DNA from: an uncultured Lachnospiraceae bacterium | GTDB lineage: Bacteria; Bacillota; Clostridia; Lachnospirales; Lachnospiraceae | Reading direction: 5' to 3' | Assembly (NCBI GenBank): GCA_944383265.1 | Contig: CALWOX010000004.1 | Span: 62,001 to 126,000, forward strand | Length of the DNA stretch: 64,000 nucleotides | Shown: positions 18,801-26,379 of the stretch, one piece after another | How the letters are laid out: every line of letters begins with the position of its first letter | Numbering within the stretch: the first letter of the stretch is position 1 | Notes under the pieces: generated by a model | What the model saw: only the letters and a program-made list of their open reading frames with translations | The model's database searches: none | What the model was told of the DNA's origin: nothing | Made by a program: the position numbers and the translations under genes

Positions 18801-19019
18801 GTTCAGACCATGCGTAAGGAAGCGGGCTTTGAGGTAATGGATCACATAAATATCTATGCCACAGGCTCGGACAAGGTGAATGAAGTCATAAATGAGTCCA
18901 AGGCTGAGATATGCCACGACTGTATGGCCGACGACATAAAGACTGACTGCATGGCAGGCTATGAAAAGGATTGGGATATAAACGGCGAGAAAGTAAGACT
19001 CGGCGTTGAGAAGATCTGA
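15825..19019 (+). CDS. ileS: isoleucyl-tRNA synthetase, type 2 (eukaryote-like)
   Basis: 1064 residues. The HIGH motif reads PPTANGKPHIGHVLTR and the KMSKS motif is QKMSKSKGNAVDP. The wording 'PPTANG.PHIGH', the length, and the lack of the C-terminal zinc finger of bacterial type 1 enzymes place it with IleRS2. That group is the one associated with natural mupirocin resistance. A CP1 editing domain sits between (about 190-390; AWTTTPWTLPSNLALCV). It charges tRNA-Ile and edits Val. The frame is open to a GTG at 15789, but GAGGAGG at 15811 fits ATG 15825 (MARYQK). The gene is monocistronic with its own promoter and terminator. Confidence 0.95.
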   Translation: MARYQKVTTSMNFVDREREVEKFWKDNDIFEKSIKEHEGDPSYVFYDGPPTANGKPHIGHVLTRCIKDLIPRYQTMKGHMVPRKAGWDTHGLPVELEVEKEIGINGKDQIESYGIAPFIEKCKENVWKYKTMWEDFSFTVGFWADMENPYVTYYNDYIESEFWALKEIWKKGLLYKGFKIVPYCPRCGTPLSSHEVAQGYKDVKERSAIVRFKVKDEDAYILAWTTTPWTLPSNLALCVNPDETYVKVKSGADGKTYYIAKALMRKVLGEETELEVLEEMPGKALEFKEYEPLYATSAQIAEKQHKKAHYVVCDNYVSMDDGTGIVHIAPAFGEDDANVGRRYDLPFVQLVDEKGNMTGDDRWNGVFVKKADPMILKDLDERGLLFDAPKFEHSYPHCWRCGTPLLYYARESWYIKMSAVRDDLIRNNNTINWIPQSIGKGRFGDWLENVQDWALSRNRYWGTPLPIWECECGNRECIGSREELKKMSPNYNSVLAKLKAEGDKGYEGDNIELHRPYIDMIEITCPKCGKPMKRVPEVIDCWFDSGAMPYAQHHYPFENKELFEKEFPAQFISEAVDQTRGWFYSLLAESTLLFNKAPYENVIVLGHVQDENGQKMSKSKGNAVDPVAALNEFGADAIRWYFYTNSAPWLPNRFYGKAVTEGQRKFLGTLWNTYAFYILYANIDDFDPTQYSLDYSKLSVMDKWLLSKMNSMIKAVDTNMSAYKIPEACSALEEFVDDMSNWYVRRSRERFWAKGMEQDKINAYMTLYTALYNTALCAAPFIPFMTEQIYQNMVRSVDKDAKESVHLCSFPVADEAQTDNELERDMDEVLDVVILGRAARNASGLKNRQPIAKMYVKAQNTLSDYYVEIIEDELNVKEVIFSDDVREFTAYTFKPQLKTVGPKYGKNLNAIKAYLSEIDGNKAMDDLNRDGCIKFTVSGNVEVELTKDDLLIDVSQKDGYVTEEDNKTTVVLDTNLTPELINEGFMREIISKVQTMRKEAGFEVMDHINIYATGSDKVNEVINESKAEICHDCMADDIKTDCMAGYEKDWDINGEKVRLGVEKI

Positions 19020-19037
19020 TAAGGATACCAAAATAAA

Positions 19038-19066
19038 CAGAGTCGGAGCTGCTTCGGCTCTGTTTT
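19038..19066 (+). terminator. intrinsic terminator after ileS
   Basis: An 11-bp stem (19038-19048 with 19052-19062; CAGAGTCGGAG / CTTCGGCTCTG, two G-T pairs) and a 3-nt loop, followed by TTTT. Confidence 0.85.
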
Positions 19067-19114
19067 GGGTACGAAGAAAGCAGATAAGACTATTCTGATA
19101 GGAGAATAAACTGT

Positions 19115-21598
19115 ATGAAGCAGACTTTTAATAAAGAAAGATTCAAAAAAGAGGTTCGCGGCGCTGTGAAGAATCTTTTCAGAAGGGATCTCGATGAGGC
19201 GAGCAGCGAACAGATATTTCAGGCGGTTGCCTTTTGCGTAAAGGAGCTCATTGTGGATGACTGGATAGCCACTCACAAAGAGTTCAAGAAAACAGACTCA
19301 AAGACTCTTTATTATTTAAGCATGGAGTTCCTTGTGGGAAGAGCTTTGGGAAACAGCCTTATAAACCTTTGCCAGGAGAAGGAGGTAAGGGAGGCTCTTT
19401 CAGAGCTGGGAGTTGACTTAAACAAGATAGAGGACCAGGAGCCGGATCCGGCTCTCGGAAACGGCGGTCTCGGAAGGCTTGCGGCCTGCTTTCTCGACTC
19501 GCTTTCAACCCTCGGATATCCCGCATACGGCTGCGGTATCCGTTACAGATACGGCCTCTTCAAGCAGAAGATAGAGAACGGATTTCAGGTGGAAAAGCCC
19601 GACAACTGGCTTAAAAACGGATATCCCTTTGAGATAAAGAGGGCCGAGTACGCCCAGGAAGTAAAATTCGGCGGATATGTTGAGACTGAATGGGACGGAC
19701 ACAGAAATTATTTTGTCCAGAAAGGCTATCAGTCCATACTTGCCGTGCCCTACGATATTCCTATAGTCGGCTACGGAAACAACATGATAAATACTCTGAG
19801 AGTCTGGGATGCGGAGCCTATAGAGTCCTTTAAGCTTGACGAGTTTGACAGAGGAAACTATCAGAAGGCCGTGGAGCAGGCTAACCTTGCAAAGACCATA
19901 GTCGATGTGCTTTATCCCAACGACAACCATATGTCAGGAAAAGAGCTGAGACTTCGCCAGCAGTATTTCTTCGTTTCCGCAAGTATCCAGAGAGCGGTAA
20001 AGAAGTACATGGAAGCTCACGATGACATACACGGGCTCCCGGAGAAGGTAGTATTCCACATGAACGATACTCACCCCACACTGACTGTTCCCGAGCTTAT
20101 GAGGATACTCATGGATGATTACAAGCTCGAGTGGGACGAGGCCTGGGATATTACGACACGTACCTGTGCATTTACGAACCATACAATAATGAGCGAGGCT
20201 CTTGAAAAGTGGCCCATAGAGCTGTTTTCAAGGCTCCTTCCCCGTATCTACCAGATCGTTGAGGAGATAAATAAGCGCTTCTGTGCCCTTATAAATGACA
20301 GATATCATGGAAATCAGGACAAGCATTATCACATGGATATCATATATAACGGTCAGGTAAGAATGGCGAACCTTGCTATTATAGGAAGCTATTCCGTAAA
20401 CGGAGTTGCAAAGCTCCACACGGAAATTTTGGAAAAAGAGGTGTTTAAGGACTTCTTTGAGCTTTGGCCCGAAAAATTCAACAACAAGACAAATGGAATA
20501 ACTCAGAGAAGATTTATGCTCCATGCAAACCCCGAGCTTTCGGAGTGGATCACAGATAAGATAGGACCCGAATGGATCACGGATCTCTCAAAGATCAAAA
20601 AGCTTGAGGTATACGCCGATGACCCCAAGGCACAGCAGGAGTTTATGAATATAAAATACCACAACAAGCTGCGCCTTGCGGAATACATTAAGGAGCACAA
20701 CGGTATAGAGGTGGATCCCCGTTCTATATTTGACGTTCAGGTAAAGAGGCTTCACGAGTACAAGAGACAGCTTATGAACATACTCCATGTAATGTACCTC
20801 TATAATGAGCTCAAGGATGATCCCAACAAGGACATCCTTCCCAGGACCTTTATATTCGGAGCGAAGGCGGCTCCCGGCTACTACAGAGCCAAGATGACTA
20901 TAAAGCTTATAAACGCTGTGGCTGATGTTATAAATAATGACAAGACCATAGGAGGAAAGATAAAGGTCGTATTCATAGAGGATTACAAGGTTTCAAATGC
21001 GGAGATAATCTTCCCCGCTGCGGATGTGTCGGAGCAGATATCGACCGCTTCAAAGGAGGCGTCAGGTACTTCCAACATGAAGTTCATGCTTAACGGAGCT
21101 CTCACTCTGGGAACCATGGACGGAGCGAACATAGAGATAGTGGACGCCTGCGGCAAGGACAATGCCTTTATCTTCGGAATGGGAGCTGACGAGGTAATAG
21201 CTCACGAGAAGAATCATGACTATGACCCTATGCAGATATTCAACTCTGATGCGGATATCAGAAGAGTCCTTATGCAGCTTATAAACGGCTTCTATTCTCC
21301 TGATGACCCTGAGAGATTCAGAGACATATATAACTCACTTCTTAACAAGCAGTCAGCCGGAGGCATAGCTGATCAGTACTTTACATTAAAGGATTTCAGA
21401 TCCTATATAGACGCTCACAACAGAGTGGATCAGGCCTACAGAAACGAGAAAGCGTGGGCGAGGTCGGCCATACTCAACACGGCAAACAGCGGACGCTTCT
21501 CATCAGACAGGACTATAGAGGAGTATGTGAGGGATATATGGCATCTCAACAAGGTCAAAGTTACTGTTGAGGATGTCGAGGAAGAAGAGGAAGAGTAA
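19115..21598 (+). CDS. glgP: glycogen/alpha-glucan phosphorylase
   Basis: 827 residues, full length for the GT35 family. DPALGNGGLGRLAACFLDS near the front, VFHMNDTHPTLTVPELMR mid-protein, and the pyridoxal-phosphate lysine in EASGTSNMKFMLNGALT are all present. It releases glucose-1-phosphate from glycogen or maltodextrins with phosphate. The C-terminus is very acidic (EDVEEEEEE). GATAGGAG precedes the ATG. The HAD phosphatase gene begins 2 nt after the stop, so the two are co-translated. No other glycogen genes are nearby. Confidence 0.96.
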   Translation: MKQTFNKERFKKEVRGAVKNLFRRDLDEASSEQIFQAVAFCVKELIVDDWIATHKEFKKTDSKTLYYLSMEFLVGRALGNSLINLCQEKEVREALSELGVDLNKIEDQEPDPALGNGGLGRLAACFLDSLSTLGYPAYGCGIRYRYGLFKQKIENGFQVEKPDNWLKNGYPFEIKRAEYAQEVKFGGYVETEWDGHRNYFVQKGYQSILAVPYDIPIVGYGNNMINTLRVWDAEPIESFKLDEFDRGNYQKAVEQANLAKTIVDVLYPNDNHMSGKELRLRQQYFFVSASIQRAVKKYMEAHDDIHGLPEKVVFHMNDTHPTLTVPELMRILMDDYKLEWDEAWDITTRTCAFTNHTIMSEALEKWPIELFSRLLPRIYQIVEEINKRFCALINDRYHGNQDKHYHMDIIYNGQVRMANLAIIGSYSVNGVAKLHTEILEKEVFKDFFELWPEKFNNKTNGITQRRFMLHANPELSEWITDKIGPEWITDLSKIKKLEVYADDPKAQQEFMNIKYHNKLRLAEYIKEHNGIEVDPRSIFDVQVKRLHEYKRQLMNILHVMYLYNELKDDPNKDILPRTFIFGAKAAPGYYRAKMTIKLINAVADVINNDKTIGGKIKVVFIEDYKVSNAEIIFPAADVSEQISTASKEASGTSNMKFMLNGALTLGTMDGANIEIVDACGKDNAFIFGMGADEVIAHEKNHDYDPMQIFNSDADIRRVLMQLINGFYSPDDPERFRDIYNSLLNKQSAGGIADQYFTLKDFRSYIDAHNRVDQAYRNEKAWARSAILNTANSGRFSSDRTIEEYVRDIWHLNKVKVTVEDVEEEEEE

Positions 21599-21600
21599 AA

Positions 21601-22263
21601 ATGAAAAAATATAAGGCTTGCTTTTTTGACCTTGACGGTACGCTTACGGACTCCGCCGCATCAATAGCAAAGGCGGTAAACGTCACCTTCGACAAATACG
21701 GACTTAAGCACATCACAAGAGATGAGGCAATGGTGATGGCCGGAGACGGCTTCAGAAAGCTTCTTGAAAGGGCTCTCAAAAATGCGGGAGATGAAGAGCT
21801 TTCATACTATGAAAGAGTATGCACGGATTATCCCGAGATATTCATTAAATACTGCACATATGAGAACAAGCCCTATGAGGGCATACCCGAGCTCCTTTAT
21901 TTCCTTAGGGATAATGGGATAAAGACTGCCGTAATTACAAATAAGCCTGAGGCCCATGCAAGGATAGTTCTTGATGATGCTTTTCCTGATTACAGCTTCG
22001 ACTACGTTATAGGAGAGACCGAAGGGATAAAGAAAAAGCCTGCTCCCGATATGCTCTATAAGGCAATGGAGGCCTTGGGACTTAAGAAGGAGGACATACT
22101 CTATTTCGGAGATACGAATACCGATATGCAGACTGCTCTTAATGCGGGAGTTGACTGTGTGGGGGTCACATGGGGCTTTCGGGGAAGAGAAGAACTTCAG
22201 AGGTATTCCCCCGCTTATATAATTGATAAGCCTTGTGAAATAAAGTCTGAAGTGATAAAATGA
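21601..22263 (+). CDS. HAD-family phosphatase (phosphoglycolate phosphatase-like)
   Basis: 220 residues. All four HAD motifs are visible: FDLDGTLTDS (motif I nucleophile Asp), AVITNKPE (II), KKKPAPDML (III Lys) and YFGDTNTDMQTA (IV acidic pair). A helical C1 cap lies between (about 18-85). This is the Gph/PGP subgroup, which dephosphorylates phosphoglycolate or sugar phosphates; the substrate is not determined. Its ribosome site (GGAAGAG) is inside the acidic tail of glgP, so it is tied to glycogen breakdown by position. A 10-bp terminator follows. Confidence 0.88.
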   Translation: MKKYKACFFDLDGTLTDSAASIAKAVNVTFDKYGLKHITRDEAMVMAGDGFRKLLERALKNAGDEELSYYERVCTDYPEIFIKYCTYENKPYEGIPELLYFLRDNGIKTAVITNKPEAHARIVLDDAFPDYSFDYVIGETEGIKKKPAPDMLYKAMEALGLKKEDILYFGDTNTDMQTALNAGVDCVGVTWGFRGREELQRYSPAYIIDKPCEIKSEVIK

Positions 22264-22277
22264 TATGTCAGATTTAC

Positions 22278-22311
22278 GGATATGACGTCTTTTTGGCGTC
22301 ATATCCTGTTT
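22278..22311 (+). terminator. intrinsic terminator after HAD phosphatase
   Basis: GGATATGACG (22278-22287) pairs with CGTCATATCC (22297-22306); TGTTTT follows. Confidence 0.85.
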
Positions 22312-22323
22312 TGCACATATAAT
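22293..22323 (+). promoter_or_regulatory. possible promoter of COG0523 gene
   Basis: TATAAT (22318-22323) sits 22 nt before the proposed TTG start. The only -35 candidates overlap the preceding terminator (TTGGCG 22293-22298, 19-nt spacer). No clear Zur-type dyad was seen. Confidence 0.4.
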
Positions 22324-22345
22324 GTAAATGAAAGAGGTGAATACA

Positions 22346-23506
22346 TTGACAAAGATAGATGTTATTTCAGGATTTTTGGGAGCAGGAAAGACGACCTTTA
22401 TAAAGAAGCTTCTGTCGGAGGCTCTTAAGGGTGAGCAGGTAGTCCTCATAGAGAATGAATTCGGAGAGATAGGTATCGACGGAGGATTCTTGAAGGACTG
22501 CGGTATAGAGATACGAGAGATGAGCCAGGGCTGCATATGCTGCTCTCTGGTAGGCGATTTCGGAAAAGCTCTTCAGGAGGTCATAAAGGAATATGCCCCC
22601 GACAGAATAATCATAGAGCCTTCGGGAGTAGGCAAGCTTTCTGATGTAATGAAGGCTGTAAATACGGCTGCTTCAGCCTTTGATGTGGAGCTCAATTCCG
22701 CTGTCACCATGGTGGACGCAAATAAGTGCAAGCTCTATATGAAGAATTTCGGTGAATTCTTCAACAATCAGATAGAATATGCGGGAACTATAGTATTAAG
22801 CAGAACCGATGTGGTTGCCGCGGACAAGGTAAGTGCCGATGTGGAGCTTTTGAGGACCATAAACAGCAAGGCCGAGATAATAACCACTCCTGTGGAGAAG
22901 CTCTCCGGCGCAAAGCTCCTTGAGATAATGGAAAAGCATGACAACACCATGGAGGAACTCCTTGAGGAGGCAAAGAAGGCTGCGGAGAGTCATCATCACC
23001 ACCATCATCACGATGATGAGCACGAGTGCTGCCATGAGCATCACCATGAGCATGAGTGCTGTCACGGACACCACCATGAAGATGAAGAATGCTGTCATCA
23101 TAATGATGAGCATGAGTGCCATGAACACCATCACGAGGACGGAGAGTGCTGTCATGAACATCATCATGAGCACGATGAGCATTGCAGCTGTGGCTGTCAT
23201 GACCACCACCATCATCACGGACACGATGCCGACGAGGTGTTTGAGTCATGGGGCAAGGAGAACGTAAAGCCTATGTCAAAGAAGGAGCTTTTTGAAATAT
23301 TGGAGGAGCTCTCTGACGGAAACGCATACGGAACAGTCCTTCGCTCAAAGGGAATGGTTGAGGCTACAGACAAGGACGGATGGTATTATTTCGATCTTGT
23401 GCCCGGAGAGTATGAGATAAGAGACGGAGAGGCGGATTACACAGGAAAGGTCTGCGTTATAGGCGCCGGGCTTGACAGGGAAAAGCTTTCAGAAAGCTTT
23501 AAATAA
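22346..23506 (+). CDS. COG0523 (CobW/P47K) GTPase with His/Cys-rich metal-binding stretch
   Basis: 386 residues. Walker A is GFLGAGKTTFIKK (about 8-20). The family CxCC motif is GCICCSL, the Walker B-like loop is EPSGVGK, and the specificity loop is SRTDVV. Residues about 216-293 hold 37 His and 12 Cys in 78 positions (repeated HECCHEHHH units ending in HCSCGCH). A short CobW C-terminal domain follows. These G3E GTPases are metal chaperones/insertases, many of them for zinc; the stretch looks like a metal store or handover site. The TTG at 22346 is chosen because GAGGTG (22334-22339) lies 6 nt before it; the ATG at 22328 overlaps that site. The second COG0523 gene follows. Confidence 0.88.
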   Translation: MTKIDVISGFLGAGKTTFIKKLLSEALKGEQVVLIENEFGEIGIDGGFLKDCGIEIREMSQGCICCSLVGDFGKALQEVIKEYAPDRIIIEPSGVGKLSDVMKAVNTAASAFDVELNSAVTMVDANKCKLYMKNFGEFFNNQIEYAGTIVLSRTDVVAADKVSADVELLRTINSKAEIITTPVEKLSGAKLLEIMEKHDNTMEELLEEAKKAAESHHHHHHHDDEHECCHEHHHEHECCHGHHHEDEECCHHNDEHECHEHHHEDGECCHEHHHEHDEHCSCGCHDHHHHHGHDADEVFESWGKENVKPMSKKELFEILEELSDGNAYGTVLRSKGMVEATDKDGWYYFDLVPGEYEIRDGEADYTGKVCVIGAGLDREKLSESFK

Positions 23507-23580
23507 AAATTTAAAGTATACGGAACAACCGGCATATAAGGATAATTAAGCATATTTTTTGAACAACAGGAAACAAAATT

Positions 23581-24540
23581 ATGGTGGATTATATTAATGA
23601 CGATGAGATACCGGTATTTCTCATAAACGGATTTCTCGAGGCAGGAAAGACACAGTTTATAAGATATACCATGAGCGAGGATTATTTCCAAATTGAGGGA
23701 AAGACTCTCCTTATAATATGCGAGGATGGGGAGACTGAGTACTCTTCCGAAGAGCTCAAGGAATACAATACCGAGGCGATCACTATAGACAGCGAATCCG
23801 AGCTTACAAGGGAGAGGCTCTGCGAGCTCAATGAGCAGTACAAGCCTGAGAGAGTTGTGATAGAGTACAACGGAATGTGGAATCCCGAGACTCTGAAACT
23901 TCCCGATAAATGGGTTCTTTATCAGCAGATAACCATATTTGACGGAAGCACTCTTGATGCTTACTTTGCAAATATGAAGGCTCTTATGGGTCCCATGTTA
24001 AAGGATACGGAGCTTGTCATAGTAAACAGATGCGATGACAAGGAACCGGAAAAGCTCAGCGATTGGAAGAGAAAGCTCAGGCCCATGCTTCAGAGGGAAG
24101 CGGATATAGTAATGGAAAACAAGTACGGCGAGATACCTCTTGAGACCCTTCCCGAGGAGCTTCCATATGATATCGATTCAGATGTCATAGAGGTGAAGAA
24201 CGAGGATTACGGCATATGGTTCTTTGACTGCAAGGATAATCCCGAAAGATACAAGGGAAAGAAGGTATCCTTTACCGCTTGCATAATGAAATCGGACAGG
24301 TTCAAAAAGGAATATTTTGTTCCGGGAAGGATGGCCATGACCTGCTGTGAGGCGGATATGACCTTTATCGGATACCTTGCGAGATATAAGGACTTGGATG
24401 CTTTTGCCGACAAGTCATGGGTAAAGCTTACTGCCGAGATAAGCATCGAGAGAAGAGAGGAGTACGAGAGCATAGGTCCCGTGCTGGATGTTATATCCAT
24501 GTCCCACACAGGCCCCATAGAGGAGCCTGTCACCTTCTGA
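23581..24540 (+). CDS. COG0523-like P-loop protein fused to a DUF1980/TIGR03943-like domain
   Basis: 319 residues. The N-terminal half is CobW-like: INGFLEAGKTQF is its P-loop, VIEYNGMW replaces the EPSG loop, and VNRCDDKEPEK is a guanine-specificity-like loop. The CxCC motif of the family is missing (ICEDGE at that place). From about 205 to the end it resembles the C-terminal domain of TIGR03943/DUF1980 proteins: PGRMAMTCCEADMTFIGYLA, then WVKLTAEIS. YcgQ/DUF1980 proteins are found with Zur-regulated COG0523 genes in other Firmicutes, so a metal role with the upstream gene is likely (inference). The gap is 74 nt. No strong ribosome site is visible (ACAGGAAAC). Confidence 0.7.
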   Translation: MVDYINDDEIPVFLINGFLEAGKTQFIRYTMSEDYFQIEGKTLLIICEDGETEYSSEELKEYNTEAITIDSESELTRERLCELNEQYKPERVVIEYNGMWNPETLKLPDKWVLYQQITIFDGSTLDAYFANMKALMGPMLKDTELVIVNRCDDKEPEKLSDWKRKLRPMLQREADIVMENKYGEIPLETLPEELPYDIDSDVIEVKNEDYGIWFFDCKDNPERYKGKKVSFTACIMKSDRFKKEYFVPGRMAMTCCEADMTFIGYLARYKDLDAFADKSWVKLTAEISIERREEYESIGPVLDVISMSHTGPIEEPVTF

Positions 24541-24581
24541 TAAAATGACCGGAAATCAGACATTTTGAGAGGCAATAAATA

Positions 24582-25466
24582 ATGAACAACAGAAGTCTTG
24601 TTATAAGGCATACGATTTATCTCTTTATTACCGCACTGATATGGGGCACAGCCTTTGTGGCCCAATCAGTGGGAAATATAATGGGACCCTTCACCTTCAA
24701 CTGCTTAAGAAGCCTTTTGGGAGGACTTGTCCTTATTCCCTTTATAAAGTATTTCTATAAGGGAATTAAGCCTGACATAACAACAATAAAGGGTGGAATA
24801 TGTTGCGGCCTGTGCCTTTTTGCGGCAAGCAATCTTCAGCAGTACGGACTGCTTTATACAAGCCCGGGAAAGGCGGGATTTATAACCGCGGGGTATATAT
24901 TGATAGTACCTATACTGGGGCTTTTTGTCGGAAAAAGGATAAGTGCGAGGATCGCCGCTGCGGTGGTGGCGGCTCTTGTAGGGCTTTATCTTCTCTGCAT
25001 ACCTGTAGGCGAGGGAATGAGCATAAACCAAGGCGATATGCTCTGCATGGTATGCGCACTGGTATTCTCACTGCACATAATAACAATAGATCACTTTGCT
25101 CCCAAGGCGGAGGGGGTAAAGATGGCTTGCATACAGTTTCTTGTATGCTCCGCATTGTCGGCAGTGCTTATGTTTTTATTTGAGGAGCCTGACCCGAAAA
25201 ACATAGCTGAGGGCATCATTCCTCTTATATATGCGGGAGTATTCTCAAGCGGAGTGGCCTACACTCTTCAGATAGTAGGACAGCCGGGAGTAAATCCCAC
25301 TATAGCATCACTTATCCTTAGCCTTGAGTCCTGCATAGCGGTAATTGCGGGATGGCTTATACTTGGAGAGGGAATGAATACAAGAGAGGTCACAGGCTGC
25401 ATTATAATGTTTGCGGCTATAATTATAACTCAGCTTCCTCAGAAGGCAAAAAAGAAGAGCGCCTGA
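24582..25466 (+). CDS. DMT superfamily (EamA) transporter
   Basis: 294 residues, about 10 membrane helices in two EamA repeats (about 10-140 and 155-290). Typical EamA stretches are ALIWGTAFVAQSVGNIMGP, NLQQYGLLYTSPGKAGFITA and NPTIASLILSLESCIAVIAGW. These carriers export or import small metabolites; the substrate is unknown. GAGAGGC lies upstream of the ATG. It starts 41 nt after the second COG0523 gene in the same direction, with only a weak AAAATG/CATTTT hairpin between, so it may belong to the same transcript. Confidence 0.88.
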   Translation: MNNRSLVIRHTIYLFITALIWGTAFVAQSVGNIMGPFTFNCLRSLLGGLVLIPFIKYFYKGIKPDITTIKGGICCGLCLFAASNLQQYGLLYTSPGKAGFITAGYILIVPILGLFVGKRISARIAAAVVAALVGLYLLCIPVGEGMSINQGDMLCMVCALVFSLHIITIDHFAPKAEGVKMACIQFLVCSALSAVLMFLFEEPDPKNIAEGIIPLIYAGVFSSGVAYTLQIVGQPGVNPTIASLILSLESCIAVIAGWLILGEGMNTREVTGCIIMFAAIIITQLPQKAKKKSA

Positions 25467-25507
25467 TAAAAAGTGAAAACTTCATTTTGAATCTGAAAGC
25501 TTTTCAT

Positions 25508-25567
25508 GACCTTAAACGTAGTATATATAAAGAAAAGCTTTAGAATATATACTTTTATTTTAAGGTC
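25508..25567. repeat. nested inverted repeat before SIMPL lipoprotein gene
   Basis: Outer arms GACCTTAAA (25508-25516) and TTTAAGGTC (25559-25567), inner arms GTATATAT (25521-25528) and ATATATAC (25545-25552), with the palindrome AAAGCTTT in the loop. It ends 5 nt before the ribosome site of the next gene and has no T-run behind it, so it is not a standard terminator. Confidence 0.65.
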
Positions 25568-25587
25568 TAAAAGGAGGAACATCAGAA

Positions 25588-26355
25588 ATGAGAACAAAGA
25601 ACACGGCACTTTTAACAGGACTTTTTATATCAGCAGTTATGCTTACGGCATGCTCCACGAGTCCTCAGACCATTTCGGTATCAGGGCAGTCAGGCTATGA
25701 CAGTGGCATCAGTACAAGCGGAGAGGGAACTGTGAAGGTTGTTCCCGATATGGCGGAGATAACCTTCTCGGTTTACAGCGAAGGCGCTGACGCAAAGACA
25801 GTAAAGGACAAAAATTCCGAGGATAATAACAGGGTCATAGACTTCCTTAAATCCGAGGGATTTTCCGATGAATCCATAAGCACGTTAAATCTCGGAATGA
25901 ACCCTGTATATGATTATTCATCCGGGTCACAGATAGTTAAGGGCTATGAGATGGAGACAGAGATAAAGGTGTCTGATATTGAGCTTTCAAAGCTTGGGGA
26001 TATTATAGACGCCTCGGTGGATAACGGAATAAACTCCATACAGTCAATAGATTATTTCGTCAGCGACTATGACGCCCGGTACAGCGAGGCCTTAAAGCTT
26101 GCGGTTGATGATGCGAGAGCAAAGGCGGAGACACTTGCCGAGGCGGGAGGCGTTGAGATCGGAGACGTGACAGTTATCAGTGAGTACGGTGCCGACACAT
26201 CAGCAAAGTATGTGAACGGGCTCACCAATTATTCCGCAAAGAGCGCTGCAGCGGCAGAGGATATGAGTGCTGCCCCCGGTTCCGCCATGATAATGCCCGG
26301 CCAGCTTGAGATAAAGGCCAATGTGAGCATGAGCTTTGAGGTGAAAATGCCATAA
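25588..26355 (+). CDS. SIMPL domain (DUF541) lipoprotein
   Basis: 255 residues. The signal peptide has a lipobox (MLTAC, Cys near 22), so the mature protein is anchored outside the membrane. The SIMPL/DUF541 region spans about 40-255: ISTSGEGTVKVVPDMAEITF at its start, SIDYFVSDYDARYSEALKLA mid-way, and DDARAKAETLAEAGGVEIG. Family members (e.g. E. coli YggE) are linked to stress tolerance, but the biochemical role is unknown. AAAGGAGG lies 8 nt before the ATG. A nested hairpin precedes it; murB begins 24 nt downstream. Confidence 0.88.
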   Translation: MRTKNTALLTGLFISAVMLTACSTSPQTISVSGQSGYDSGISTSGEGTVKVVPDMAEITFSVYSEGADAKTVKDKNSEDNNRVIDFLKSEGFSDESISTLNLGMNPVYDYSSGSQIVKGYEMETEIKVSDIELSKLGDIIDASVDNGINSIQSIDYFVSDYDARYSEALKLAVDDARAKAETLAEAGGVEIGDVTVISEYGADTSAKYVNGLTNYSAKSAAAAEDMSAAPGSAMIMPGQLEIKANVSMSFEVKMP

Positions 26356-26379
26356 ACCCCCGAAGGATCGGAGAAATAT

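Noticed and set aside
22796-23224. Long open frames on both strands over the His/Cys-rich part of the COG0523 gene
   Set aside because: They are by-products of the CAT/CAC/GAG repeats; no ribosome sites and no recognisable domains. The plus-strand frame with the CobW motifs is the real one.
22788-23249. DNA-level tandem repeat or CRISPR-like array
   Set aside because: The repetition is of codons for His, Glu and Cys, with irregular unit length and no spacers.
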